A stretch of DNA of 64,000 nt, from contig NZ_JABMCB010000177.1 in assembly GCF_013359935.1 (NCBI RefSeq), positions 202,075 through 266,074 on the forward strand, in the 5' to 3' direction. The notes below the pieces were generated by a model that saw only the letters and a list, made by a program, of their open reading frames with translations, did not search any database and was not told the DNA's origin. Shown here one piece after another: positions 8,288 to 16,319 of the stretch; within the stretch, counting starts at the first letter, position 1, and each line of letters opens with the position of its first letter. The stretch comes from Paenibacillus xylanilyticus (GTDB taxonomy: Bacteria > Bacillota > Bacilli > Paenibacillales > Paenibacillaceae). A program made the position numbers and the translations under genes.

Positions 8288-9457
8288 TTAATCCGCCATA
8301 TAATCGGTAGCCATGGCAATAAAGAGCTTTACAGCATGCTGCATGGCATCTTCATCAAAATCAAATTTGGGGTGATGATGCGGATAAATGGCGCCTTTGT
8401 CCGGATTGCCCGCACCGACAAACATGAAGCAGCCTGGAACCTTCTGTAAATAGTAAGCGAAATCTTCTGCTGGCATCAACATAGGCGATGTCTGCACTTG
8501 TTCCTCCCCAAACACCTGGACCGCACTCCGGAAGAACCGGGCCGTTTCTCGCTCATCGTTCACGACAGGCGGATAACCCATGATGTAATTCACATCTGTC
8601 TGTGCTCCATACGCTCCACCCGTCTGGGAAACGATGGTGTGTACACGTTCCTTCATTTCTGCTCTTGTTTCTTCATCAAATGTTCGGACAGTTCCACTCA
8701 TTTTGCAGGACTCTGCAATAACATTCTGGGCAGATCCCGCCTGCATTGTGCCGATGGTCAATACTGCAGGACGCAGCGGATCCACGGAACGACTGACGAC
8801 CGTCTGCAGCTGCATGACAAGTGCAGAACCTGCGACCAGACTGTCTATGGTCGACTGCGGCATGCCTCCGTGACCGCCTTTTCCTTTGATCTCAATGTAA
8901 AAGTCGTCCGCAGCCGCCATGAGCGGTCCTTCCTTGCTGGCTGCCACTCCCACCGGAAGAGGCGTCCACAGATGGATGCCATAGATCACATCGACACCAT
9001 CAAGCGCACCATCCGAAATGACTTTTACAGCCCCGCCTGGAAGCAGCTCTTCCGCAGGCTGAAACAAGAAGCGGATCTCGCCTTGGATATCAGCCTTGTG
9101 CTTGCTGAAATACAATGCCGTTCCGAGTAAAATGGACACATGCCCATCATGACCACACGCATGCATTGCTCCTGCCTTTTGCGAAGCATATTCAACGTCC
9201 TTCTCATCCTGAATCGGCAGTGCATCCATATCAGCCCGAAGCATGACGACCGGACCAGGCTTGTCCCCCCGAATCGTACCAATCACACCATGACCGCCTA
9301 CATGACGTTTCACTTCAGCTCCGAAGCTCTCCAGCATATCCGCCACAAAAGAGGATGTCTTCTCCTCATGAAAGGAAACCTCGGGATTGCGATGAAGATG
9401 ACGCCGCCATTCCACCATATGGATTTGCAGATCGTCCCACCATATATTATTTGTCAT
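8288..9457 (-). CDS. M20 family metallo-amidohydrolase
   Basis: A 389-residue zinc-type amidohydrolase of the M20D group (hippurate hydrolase, N-acyl-diaminopimelate deacetylase and IAA-amino-acid hydrolase relatives). The metal-binding motifs are clear: VVMLRADMDALPIQ near residue 75, MHACGHDGH near residue 105, and FQPAEELLPGGA with the catalytic and ligand glutamates. The dimerisation domain with KGKGGHGGMP follows, then the C-terminal EDFAYYLQKVPG and HHHPKFDFDE ligand motifs. It would remove an acyl group from an N-acylated amino acid in the cytosol; the substrate is not readable. It stands alone between the XPB operon and a divergent gene, with its own terminator. Confidence 0.93.
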   Translation of the reverse strand: MTNNIWWDDLQIHMVEWRRHLHRNPEVSFHEEKTSSFVADMLESFGAEVKRHVGGHGVIGTIRGDKPGPVVMLRADMDALPIQDEKDVEYASQKAGAMHACGHDGHVSILLGTALYFSKHKADIQGEIRFLFQPAEELLPGGAVKVISDGALDGVDVIYGIHLWTPLPVGVAASKEGPLMAAADDFYIEIKGKGGHGGMPQSTIDSLVAGSALVMQLQTVVSRSVDPLRPAVLTIGTMQAGSAQNVIAESCKMSGTVRTFDEETRAEMKERVHTIVSQTGGAYGAQTDVNYIMGYPPVVNDERETARFFRSAVQVFGEEQVQTSPMLMPAEDFAYYLQKVPGCFMFVGAGNPDKGAIYPHHHPKFDFDEDAMQHAVKLFIAMATDYMAD

Positions 9458-9667
9458 TTTCTCCCCATCCTTTCGATCTTGAACGGAACTTTCATCAAGT
9501 CCGAACCATCCTCATCAAACCTATTGCTGTATATTGTAGCAGAATTGGAAGAAAACCGATACGAAACGCCTTTCGAAAGCTTGCACGGGAAGGGGAAACA
9601 TACTATCATGAACTAGAGAAATGCACGAGAATTATACTCGGAAGCTTATGAGGAGGATCAGACGCTT

Positions 9668-10015
9668 ATGATTTTTGAGAATACAGGCTTGGATGGCTTG
9701 AAAAGCGACTTGGCATACCTGGATGAGAGCGCCGAGAAAGTCGGATTTGTCCGGTGGCAATGGGAGTATTACCGTGCTACATATGACTACAAAATCGAAG
9801 ATGACAACACAAAATCGGAATACTTTGTACGTATCAATACCCGTGTAGTGGATGGCAAACTTGAAAAACCGGATACGGTGCTCTCTGTCGAGGCTGTTTA
9901 TCTCGGAAAAGCAACCTTCCCGCACGGTCTGGATTATGACTCTTCTGTTCCGCAGCCAGTCGTGAAGCTGGCAGCCCAAAAATTGCAGCAGCTCAAAGAA
10001 CTGCTGGAAGCTTAG
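9668..10015 (+). CDS. YugN-like family protein
   Basis: A 115-residue cytosolic protein matching the YugN-like family by length and by the central segment QWEYYRATYDYKIEDDNTK, followed by an alternating beta-strand pattern and a C-terminal helix, KLAAQKLQQLKELLEA. The family's function is unknown. An AGGAGGA site lies about 12 bases before the ATG. The FtsW-family gene starts 13 bases after its stop, so the two form an operon ending at the terminator near 11360. Confidence 0.82.
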   Translation: MIFENTGLDGLKSDLAYLDESAEKVGFVRWQWEYYRATYDYKIEDDNTKSEYFVRINTRVVDGKLEKPDTVLSVEAVYLGKATFPHGLDYDSSVPQPVVKLAAQKLQQLKELLEA

Positions 10016-10028
10016 GCTGGGCCAAACC

Positions 10029-11318
10029 ATGAAACAACAAACGGCCCAAACGAAAACGAAGAGAGGCACGCCGGATTTTCAACTGCTAATCCTCACTTTA
10101 TTGTTGGTGGGCTTTGGACTGGTGATGGTGTTTAGCTCCAGTTCCAGCATTGCAATTGCAAGCAAAAGTTTTAACAATGATGCCCTATACTTCACGAAAA
10201 AACAACTGATGTGGGCGGTTATCGGTTTAGTTGGTATGTTTTTTGCCATGAACATTCGTTTTAACAAATACAAGAAGCTTTATGCACCCTTTTTCCTGTT
10301 CACTACCGTAATGCTCCTGCTTGTTTTGGTTACAGGCAAGGTGTTAAATGGTGCACGAAGCTGGATTCACATCTTTGGCTTCAGTGTTCAGCCTGCGGAG
10401 TTTGCCAAAATTGCCATTATTCTGTATCTCTCTGCACTGATCACCAAAAAAGGGGAACGATTCAGGGATCTCAAGACAGGTTATATTCCGGTCCTCGTGA
10501 TCGTCGGTGTCATTGCAGGACTAATCATGCTGCAGCCCGACTTCGGTACCTGCTTCATTCTGGTTTCCACCTGTGGTCTCGTCATCTATGCAGGCGGGGC
10601 CAGCATGAAGCATATTATGGGTTCGATCATGCTTGTCGTGTTAGGAGGGGCGCTTGCACTTGGGGCGAATGCCCTTTTCTCCTCTGTGTCTCCTTCAGAC
10701 AGTGTTACCGATACGACAACAGCCAGTGCTGAGCAGAACTACAAGATTGGACGGATCCAGGCATTCCTCAATCCGTTATCGGACCCTAGCGGAGGAAGTC
10801 TTAACCTTTTCCGCTCTCTTGTGGCCATCGGTGATGGCGGCATGACCGGTTCCGGGATTGGACAAGGTACGATGAAGCTTCATTATCTGCCGAATGCATA
10901 TAATGACTTTATTTTCTCCGTGATTGGGGAAGAGCTCGGATTCCTTGGAAGTACATTGTTCCTTTTGGTTTACTTGTACTTTATCTGGCGGGGCATTATC
11001 GTCTCCCTGCGCTGTCCTGATCCGTTCGGAACGCTGGTCGGTATCGGAATTATGGGCCTGATCGCCATTCAGGCGTTCATTAACATCGGAGGTGTGACCC
11101 AGACGATTCCGGTAACGGGGGTCACCCTTCCGTTTATCAGTTATGGAGGAACCTCACTCTTTGTGATGATGGTCGCCATGGGCATTCTGCTCAGTATCTC
11201 GCGTACCAACAATCAGGATGTCATCAAGGAAGAGCGAACGAAATCCGTAACGGTACAAACGCAAACACGCACATCTCCGGCTGTACGTTCACGGGAATCC
11301 ATTCGCCGCATTCGTTAA
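10029..11318 (+). CDS. FtsW/RodA/SpoVE family cell-wall glycosyltransferase
   Basis: A polytopic membrane protein of 429 residues with about ten membrane segments, of the SEDS family that polymerises lipid II into glycan strands together with a class B penicillin-binding protein. Diagnostic stretches are GARSWIHIFGFSVQPAEFAKIA near residue 110 (the conserved catalytic region), LQPDFGTCFILV, a long extracellular loop with serine/threonine-rich residues around 220-240, and GVTLPFISYGGTSL near the C-terminus. The tail is basic and Thr/Arg-rich. It is downstream of the yugN-like gene, not in a division cluster, so whether it acts in division, elongation or sporulation cannot be decided. Confidence 0.93.
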   Translation: MKQQTAQTKTKRGTPDFQLLILTLLLVGFGLVMVFSSSSSIAIASKSFNNDALYFTKKQLMWAVIGLVGMFFAMNIRFNKYKKLYAPFFLFTTVMLLLVLVTGKVLNGARSWIHIFGFSVQPAEFAKIAIILYLSALITKKGERFRDLKTGYIPVLVIVGVIAGLIMLQPDFGTCFILVSTCGLVIYAGGASMKHIMGSIMLVVLGGALALGANALFSSVSPSDSVTDTTTASAEQNYKIGRIQAFLNPLSDPSGGSLNLFRSLVAIGDGGMTGSGIGQGTMKLHYLPNAYNDFIFSVIGEELGFLGSTLFLLVYLYFIWRGIIVSLRCPDPFGTLVGIGIMGLIAIQAFINIGGVTQTIPVTGVTLPFISYGGTSLFVMMVAMGILLSISRTNNQDVIKEERTKSVTVQTQTRTSPAVRSRESIRRIR

Positions 11319-11337
11319 CATTTATTTCGAGAATAAT

Positions 11338-11378
11338 AAAAAAAAGACTTCGCATCCCTAGGATGTGAAGTCTTTTTT
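11338..11378. terminator. Bidirectional terminator between the FtsW-family and Asp23 genes
   Basis: A near-perfect stem, AAGACTTCGCATCC paired with GGATGTGAAGTCTT, with A-run on the left and T-run on the right, serving the convergent genes on both sides. Confidence 0.9.
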
Positions 11379-11444
11379 GGTTCACTGGAGTCAGCGACCA
11401 TTATCTGGTCATCTGGCTCTCCAGTTCAATTGGAGGTTATAAGC

Positions 11445-11807
11445 CTACAGGTCGTCGCCTTTGAAGGATACGCCTTCTACCTTCACGTTCACTTCGACAA
11501 CGCGTAATCCGGTCATGGTCTCTACCGCTTCTCTCACATTCTGTTGAAGCATGCGGGATACTTCATGAATCGGTGTCTCGTACAGGACGATGATGCGCAG
11601 ATCAATGGCTGCTTCCAGCTGGCCGACCTCAACGCCTACGCCTTTCTGTACGTTTTTACCGCTGAGACGTTTGGCCCAGCCCTCTGACAATCCTCCAGAC
11701 ATTGCGGCAATTCCGGGTGTCTCCATCGCAGCCATTCCGGCAATTTTCGCCACCACGTCATCGGCAATCCGGATGTTCCCGCCTTCTAGTTGAAGTTGTT
11801 CTGCCAT
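11445..11807 (-). CDS. Asp23/Gls24 family envelope stress protein
   Basis: A 120-residue alpha/beta protein with the Asp23 pattern: IRIADDVVAKIAGMAAMETPG at residues 11-31, GVGVEVGQLEAAIDLRIIVLY in the middle, and MTGLRVVEVNVKVEGVSF near the end. Relatives (Asp23, YqhY, YloU) are cytosolic, sometimes membrane-tethered, and linked to cell-envelope stress or fatty-acid synthesis; the specific role here is not readable. AAGGAGGA precedes the ATG by about 7 bases. It is monocistronic, with the shared terminator downstream. Confidence 0.92.
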   Translation of the reverse strand: MAEQLQLEGGNIRIADDVVAKIAGMAAMETPGIAAMSGGLSEGWAKRLSGKNVQKGVGVEVGQLEAAIDLRIIVLYETPIHEVSRMLQQNVREAVETMTGLRVVEVNVKVEGVSFKGDDL

Positions 11808-11990
11808 GCCACATCCTCCTTCACTTCGTTACTCGTATTTTAAATCCTTTCCACCCCAAAAAGCAAATTAAACTCAAAAACATGCGTTTACAACCTACCA
11901 CCATTTGGTTATATTGAAATATGAAAATAATCTCATAAAGATTTATTATGGTCATCAAAACAAAATAATTATTAAACCGAGGTGTTTGTT

Positions 11991-13061
11991 GTGAGAAACC
12001 GGATTTCATCCATTTTGCTGATTGTCACCTTTGCTCTCAGCGCCATCGCCCACTATCTGCATTGGAATCCGATCCTGCAGTTTGTGATTTCAGCCATTTC
12101 GGTTATTTTCGTGGCCGGTTTTTTAGGAAAAGCCACCGAAAATGTTGCGCACTATGCCGGACAACGGCTTGGCGGATTTCTGAATGCAACGTTCGGTAAC
12201 GCAGCTGAACTGATCATTGCCATTTTCCTCGTAAAAGAAGGATTGTTCGACATGGTGAAAGCCAGCTTGACTGGCTCCATTATCGGGAACCTGCTGCTGG
12301 TGCTCGGACTGAGCATCTTTGCCGGAGGTCTCAAGTTCAAAATTCAAAATTACAACGTATCGCTTGCAGGTTTAAACGGCTCTCTGATGATTGTGGCGAT
12401 TATTGCCCTGTTTATCCCGGCTGTCTTTCTCAATACCCATTCCATTACACAAAAGGATACCGACACGCTTAGCCTGATTGTCGCAGGCTTGCTGATCCTT
12501 GCCTACATCGCTTGGCTGCTGTTCTCCATGGTCACCCATAAGAATTATCTCGCAGATGTCACTGTGGATGAAGATGAAGAGCTGCCGCACGAACATGCAC
12601 CGGCATGGTCCAAGAAAAAATCGATTCTATATCTGGTCGTGGCAACGGTCATGGTGGCCTTTGTCAGTGAATGGCTCGTGGGTACGCTTGAGGTGTTTAC
12701 CGAAGAGTTTGGTCTGAGCGAACTGTTCGTCGGTGCATTTTTGGTTGCCATCATCGGTAATGCCGCTGAACACAGTGCAGCCATCATGCTTGCGATGAAA
12801 AACAAAATCGGCGCTGCGGTGGAGATTGCAGTCGGCAGCAGCTTGCAAATCGCACTCTTTGTTGCACCCGTGCTGATTTTTGTAAGTTATTTTACAGGCA
12901 GAACCATGGATATCGTCTTTACAACCATTGAGCTGGTCGCCATTGGGGTATCCGTGTTTATCGCCAAATCGATTACCCAGGATGGTTCAACGAACTGGTA
13001 TGAGGGATTGCTCCTGCTGGTGGTGTACATTATTTTGGGGGTTTCCTTCTTCTTGGTGTAA
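11991..13061 (+). CDS. Ca2+/H+ antiporter, CaCA family (ChaA/YfkE-like)
   Basis: A membrane exchanger of about 356 residues that would expel calcium in exchange for protons. It has eleven or so hydrophobic segments in two inverted halves, each with the cation-binding motif: LNATFGNAAELIIAIFLVK near residue 65 and VAIIGNAAEHSAAIMLAMK near residue 255. A short acidic cytosolic loop, VTVDEDEELPHEHA, separates the halves, as in CAX-type exchangers. I set the start at GTG 11991, which has GAGGTG 6 bases upstream; a GTG three codons earlier overlaps that ribosome site. A terminator follows at 13105. Confidence 0.93.
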   Translation: MRNRISSILLIVTFALSAIAHYLHWNPILQFVISAISVIFVAGFLGKATENVAHYAGQRLGGFLNATFGNAAELIIAIFLVKEGLFDMVKASLTGSIIGNLLLVLGLSIFAGGLKFKIQNYNVSLAGLNGSLMIVAIIALFIPAVFLNTHSITQKDTDTLSLIVAGLLILAYIAWLLFSMVTHKNYLADVTVDEDEELPHEHAPAWSKKKSILYLVVATVMVAFVSEWLVGTLEVFTEEFGLSELFVGAFLVAIIGNAAEHSAAIMLAMKNKIGAAVEIAVGSSLQIALFVAPVLIFVSYFTGRTMDIVFTTIELVAIGVSVFIAKSITQDGSTNWYEGLLLLVVYIILGVSFFLV

Positions 13062-13104
13062 CGCTGGAACCTTGCAGAACCAAACAAAAAATTCATCAAC
13101 CAAA

Positions 13105-13138
13105 AGCAGCCCGGAATTTCATTCCGGACTGTTTTTTT
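13105..13138 (+). terminator. Terminator after the Ca2+/H+ antiporter gene
   Basis: CAG-CCGGAAT-TTC-ATTCCGG-CTG stem followed by TTTTTTT, about 45 bases after the stop codon. Confidence 0.9.
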
Positions 13139-13182
13139 CATCTTAAACTTTAAGGCTCAATCCCTTCCCGCGTTCAAACACA

Positions 13183-13212
13183 CAAAAAAAGCATGCAAAA
13201 CTCCTGCATGCC
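13183..13212 (-). terminator. Terminator after ylaN
   Basis: On the minus strand a GCATGCA/TGCATGC stem followed by TTTTTTT, 28 bases past the ylaN stop. Confidence 0.85.
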
Positions 13213-13239
13213 TTCTATTCTGACCCGCGCTATAGCAGG

Positions 13240-13533
13240 CTATTGCTCATTCTTTTTGTTCAAAGCTTCATATAGAATTGCCAGATTCCGCTCAAGCGCA
13301 CTTACCAGCTGCTTACCTGCACCTTCCGGAAGAAGCCCTGCACGAACAGCAAAATCGACTTCCTTGGAGAACCCATACATCTGTGTATCCAATACTTCCT
13401 CATAGAGAGGGCAGTAGCGGGTAGCCAGATTCTCCATCTGTACTTCAATAAGCTTCTGTATTTTATCTGCATCTTCTTGAAGAAGACTGATCGCTTTCAT
13501 GTTCAGCTGGTCCTGCAGATCAGATGAAGTCAT
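13240..13533 (-). CDS. ylaN: YlaN family protein (UPF0358)
   Basis: A 97-residue all-helical cytosolic protein. The segment CPLYEEVLDTQMYGFSKEVDFAV at residues 41-63 is the family signature, and length and order match Bacillus YlaN. YlaN homologues have been reported to bind iron and interact with the Fur repressor; I infer the same here from family membership only. The start is the ATG at 13533, preceded at about 8 bases by GGGGGGA; an open frame extends eight codons upstream without a ribosome site. It is monocistronic. Confidence 0.92.
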   Translation of the reverse strand: MTSSDLQDQLNMKAISLLQEDADKIQKLIEVQMENLATRYCPLYEEVLDTQMYGFSKEVDFAVRAGLLPEGAGKQLVSALERNLAILYEALNKKNEQ

Positions 13534-13709
13534 GCATTTTTCCCCCCTATGTCCCAAAAATCGCGTAAAGACGTTCTACCTCTAATATTAGACGAAATCA
13601 GGAGCTAATACAAGAACCTGACCAAAATAACCACGCAAAGTGGAGGCTCTGTCAGTGTGTATTTCAAGTCCTTTGCAAGGGCTAACAGAACCTGTACATC
13701 TTCATACGC

Positions 13710-13746
13710 AAAAAAGCACCCCCGCCAAGACAGGCGGAGATGCTCC
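13710..13746 (-). terminator. Terminator after the HPr-like gene
   Basis: On the minus strand a GCATCTCCGCC/GGCGGGGGTGC stem followed by TTTTTT, about 10 bases past the stop. Confidence 0.88.
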
Positions 13747-13755
13747 CTGAAACGA

Positions 13756-14001
13756 TTACTCGGACGCGATGCTCACGTTCAGTCCGTGTTTGGCAAATAC
13801 TTCGGACATGGCTGTTTTGGCTTCGTCAGCATCTGGTCCATGAACGTGCAGTTCATAGCTGTGTGTGCTGATCAGCGTGGTAAACAACCCGAGAATACTT
13901 TTGACGTCAATATACTTGTTCTCCGAATGAAGCACGATTGAAGAAGTAAACTTGCCTGCTGTTTGAGCAATTTCCACTACAGCCGCGTTATTACTCGACA
14001 T
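13756..14001 (-). CDS. HPr-like protein lacking the active-site histidine
   Basis: An 81-residue protein with the last three quarters of the HPr fold. IAQTAGKFTSSIVLHSENKY aligns with the first helix and second strand of HPr, IDVKSILGLFTTLI with the regulatory Ser46 region (Ser35 here), and HVHGPDADEAKTAMSEVFA with the last strand and helix. The first beta-strand and the GIHARPA active-site loop are absent: alignment begins just after the position of His15. The start is firm, because GGAGGG lies 6 bases before the ATG and an in-frame TGA sits a few codons upstream. It therefore cannot pass phosphate from enzyme I at that site; a regulatory role, loosely like Crh, is only a guess. Monocistronic with its own terminator. 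Confidence 0.85.
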   Translation of the reverse strand: MSSNNAAVVEIAQTAGKFTSSIVLHSENKYIDVKSILGLFTTLISTHSYELHVHGPDADEAKTAMSEVFAKHGLNVSIASE

Positions 14002-14097
14002 AGGAATCCCTCCGTCTTTTCACATTTGGTATCATCTATTAATTACCACTACATGATACCGTGAATCCGCTTTCCTAGCAACAGCAAAATCCCGCTA

Positions 14098-15213
14098 TTA
14101 CTTCAATTGGTCCGGATTGAGGCATTCCAGTTCCGGAATCACAAAGATGCCGTCTTTGCGAATCAGCACATCGTCGAAATAAATCTCGCCACCGCCGTAG
14201 TCCGGGCGCTGAATCAGCACGAGATCCCAGTGAATGGACGAGCGATTTCCATTATCCGTTTCTTCATATGCTTGCCCTGGAGTAAAGTGCAGACTGCCTG
14301 CAATTTTCTCATCAAACAGGATATCTTTCATCGGATGAAGAATATGCGGATTGAACCCAATCGCAAATTCACCAATATGACGTGCACCGTCATCGGAATT
14401 CAGAATTTCGTTCAAGCGCTCCGTATCGTTGCTTGTCGCTTCAACAATTTTGCCATCCTTGAAGGTGAATTTGATATTTTCAAACGTAACCCCGTTATAA
14501 AGGGTAGCTGCATTATAACTGATTGTTCCGTTTACTGAGTCACGCACAGGTGCACTGTAAACCTCACCATCAGGGATATTTTTTTGACCAGAACACTTCA
14601 CTGCACCGATATCTTTAATGGAGAAACTCAAATCCGTGCCTGGTCCTGTAATACGAACTTTGTCCGTACGGTTCATCAGGGCTGCCAGGGAATCCTGTGC
14701 TTTGTCCATTTTGGCATAATCCAGGTTGCACACATCGAAATAGAAATCTTCGAATGCTTCCGTACTGGTATTCGCCAGCTGCGCCATACTGGCATTCGGG
14801 TAACGAAGTACAACCCATTTCGTATGTTTAACCCGCTGCTCGCTATGTACCGGATGGGAATACAGTGAATTGTACATTTTCATTTTTTCTTCCGGCACGT
14901 CGGACAGGTCGTTTACATTCTCGCCTGCACGAATACCAATGTAACAATCCATTTGTTTCATTCGGTTCAGGTCAATCTCTGCCCAGGTTTTCATCATCTC
15001 TTCTGTAGCATTTTTCAGCATCACACGCTGTACCGTCTTATCCGTCAGCTGTACAAAGACATTGCCGCCTTTTTTTCCTACTTCTTCAATAATGGCATTG
15101 ATCAGATCACGCTCCGATCCAATCATCTCAACCAGCACGTTCTCGCCAGGCTGTACATCTACAGAGTAGCCAACCAGATTGGCTGCAAGCTTCTGAATTC
15201 GTGGGTCCTTCAT
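14098..15213 (-). CDS. M29 family aminopeptidase (AmpS-like)
   Basis: A cytosolic metal-dependent aminopeptidase of about 371 residues. The start MKDPRIQKLAANLVGYSVDV is typical of the family, and the C-terminal half carries NIPDGEVYSAPVRDSVNG, NDTERLNEILNSDDGARHIGE, and SIHWDLVLIQRPDYGGGEIY, which include the glutamate, tyrosine, histidine and aspartate metal ligands. I choose the ATG at 15213 (AGGAGG 9 bases upstream) over an ATG 14 codons earlier. It stands alone between the HPr-like gene and a lipoprotein gene. It should release N-terminal residues from peptides. Confidence 0.93.
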   Translation of the reverse strand: MKDPRIQKLAANLVGYSVDVQPGENVLVEMIGSERDLINAIIEEVGKKGGNVFVQLTDKTVQRVMLKNATEEMMKTWAEIDLNRMKQMDCYIGIRAGENVNDLSDVPEEKMKMYNSLYSHPVHSEQRVKHTKWVVLRYPNASMAQLANTSTEAFEDFYFDVCNLDYAKMDKAQDSLAALMNRTDKVRITGPGTDLSFSIKDIGAVKCSGQKNIPDGEVYSAPVRDSVNGTISYNAATLYNGVTFENIKFTFKDGKIVEATSNDTERLNEILNSDDGARHIGEFAIGFNPHILHPMKDILFDEKIAGSLHFTPGQAYEETDNGNRSSIHWDLVLIQRPDYGGGEIYFDDVLIRKDGIFVIPELECLNPDQLK

Positions 15214-15319
15214 CTCGTAAATCCTCCTGTCATCTGTCATTCTATAATTGAACAACGGTAAATTACGATACTATTGTAGCACGCCACAGCAATCCCGTCA
15301 GCAGGCAGACCCCAACCTC

Positions 15320-16189
15320 TTAATCATATGTTTTAAAATTAACATCCATCACCAGAGCTTCCTTATTGCTTTTGTTGCTTGAATCCCTATAGGTCACCTG
15401 ACTTTCCGAGGAGAGCCGCAGTGGCAAACTGGTTTTGCGATCCACGGTAAGATGATACACGGTTTGCACCTTCGCCTGTTTCATCATTTGTTCCATGCTG
15501 GTTTCACCTTGCTGCCATACTTTGCTCAAATCCTTCTCAAGCTTTGCCTGACTTGTTCCTTTAAATGTACTAGCCTTGTGCATATATTCTGCCTTAATTG
15601 AGTTCATCTCGTCTTTTAATTGGGTTGTTGCCCAGGCCTTTGCATCATCAGGAGCAAGCTCAATCCGAAGAATCCGTGTTCTTCGACCGGAACCGTATTC
15701 GGATTTTATCGTTTTGTTCATCCGGTCGATATTTTCCAGTTGTGCAATCGGATTATAGCGGGACAGGGATCCCCGGAGAGGTTCATGTTCTGCAGTCAAT
15801 GCCATCCATTGTCCATGTTTTCGTTGAAAAGAAGCGCTGAACCCGCTTGGTCGTCCATTAAGGTTTGCTGAAGCAGCACTCATGCCACCTGCTGAACCTG
15901 TGCCCGCTGTGGTCACCGCTCCTGGAAGTCTTGTCTGTAAAGTCAGCTGGTCATGGTTTTCCAGCTTCCCTTCGAATTTGAACTGATTCTCAAATAGGCC
16001 GCTGCTCTCACGTCTCAAACCGGCTTCCCCTACAAAGTCCAGCTTTTCTTTGCCAGCAATCCCCGATAAGGCCATTGAGAATACTTCTTCAGCACTTCGC
16101 TCACGCTGTATTAGCCCGCAGCCTGGTGCGGAAATGATAACCACACCTAGAAGCAACAATAATGTGCGCATACCCTGCCGTGTAATCAT
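15320..16189 (-). CDS. Predicted lipoprotein of unknown function
   Basis: About 289 residues. The start MITRQGMRTLLLL leads into a hydrophobic stretch ending APGC, a plausible lipobox placing the protein on the outer face of the membrane. The rest is soluble, with many charged residues and a repeated beta pattern such as VGEAGLRRESSGLFENQFKF and VQTVYHLTVDRKTSLPLRL, reminiscent of outer-lipoprotein folds of the LolA/LppX or MucB type, but I do not recognise a family with confidence. The ATG at 16189 has AAGGAAGG 8 bases upstream. It follows the GGDEF gene, but a strong terminator lies between them, so it is likely a separate unit. Confidence 0.75.
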   Translation of the reverse strand: MITRQGMRTLLLLLGVVIISAPGCGLIQRERSAEEVFSMALSGIAGKEKLDFVGEAGLRRESSGLFENQFKFEGKLENHDQLTLQTRLPGAVTTAGTGSAGGMSAASANLNGRPSGFSASFQRKHGQWMALTAEHEPLRGSLSRYNPIAQLENIDRMNKTIKSEYGSGRRTRILRIELAPDDAKAWATTQLKDEMNSIKAEYMHKASTFKGTSQAKLEKDLSKVWQQGETSMEQMMKQAKVQTVYHLTVDRKTSLPLRLSSESQVTYRDSSNKSNKEALVMDVNFKTYD

Positions 16190-16275
16190 GTGCAATACCT
16201 TCCTTCCGTCCAACGTTCTCCATAGCCTGCCCCTCCTGTATGCCCTTATACTTCCCTGGAACCAAACTTTGCTGC

Positions 16276-16319
16276 AAAAAAAAGAGAGAACGACTCCAAT
16301 ATGGAATAGTTCTCTCTTA
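16276..16319 (-). terminator. Terminator overlapping the stop of the GGDEF gene
   Basis: On the minus strand AAGAGAGAAC pairs with GTTCTCTCTT around a 24-base loop region and is followed by TTTTTTTT. The TAG stop of the GGDEF gene lies at the foot of the stem. Confidence 0.85.

Noticed and set aside
8498..9130. Plus-strand open frame opposite the M20 amidohydrolase gene
   Set aside because: Antisense shadow with Cys/His/Arg-rich random composition.
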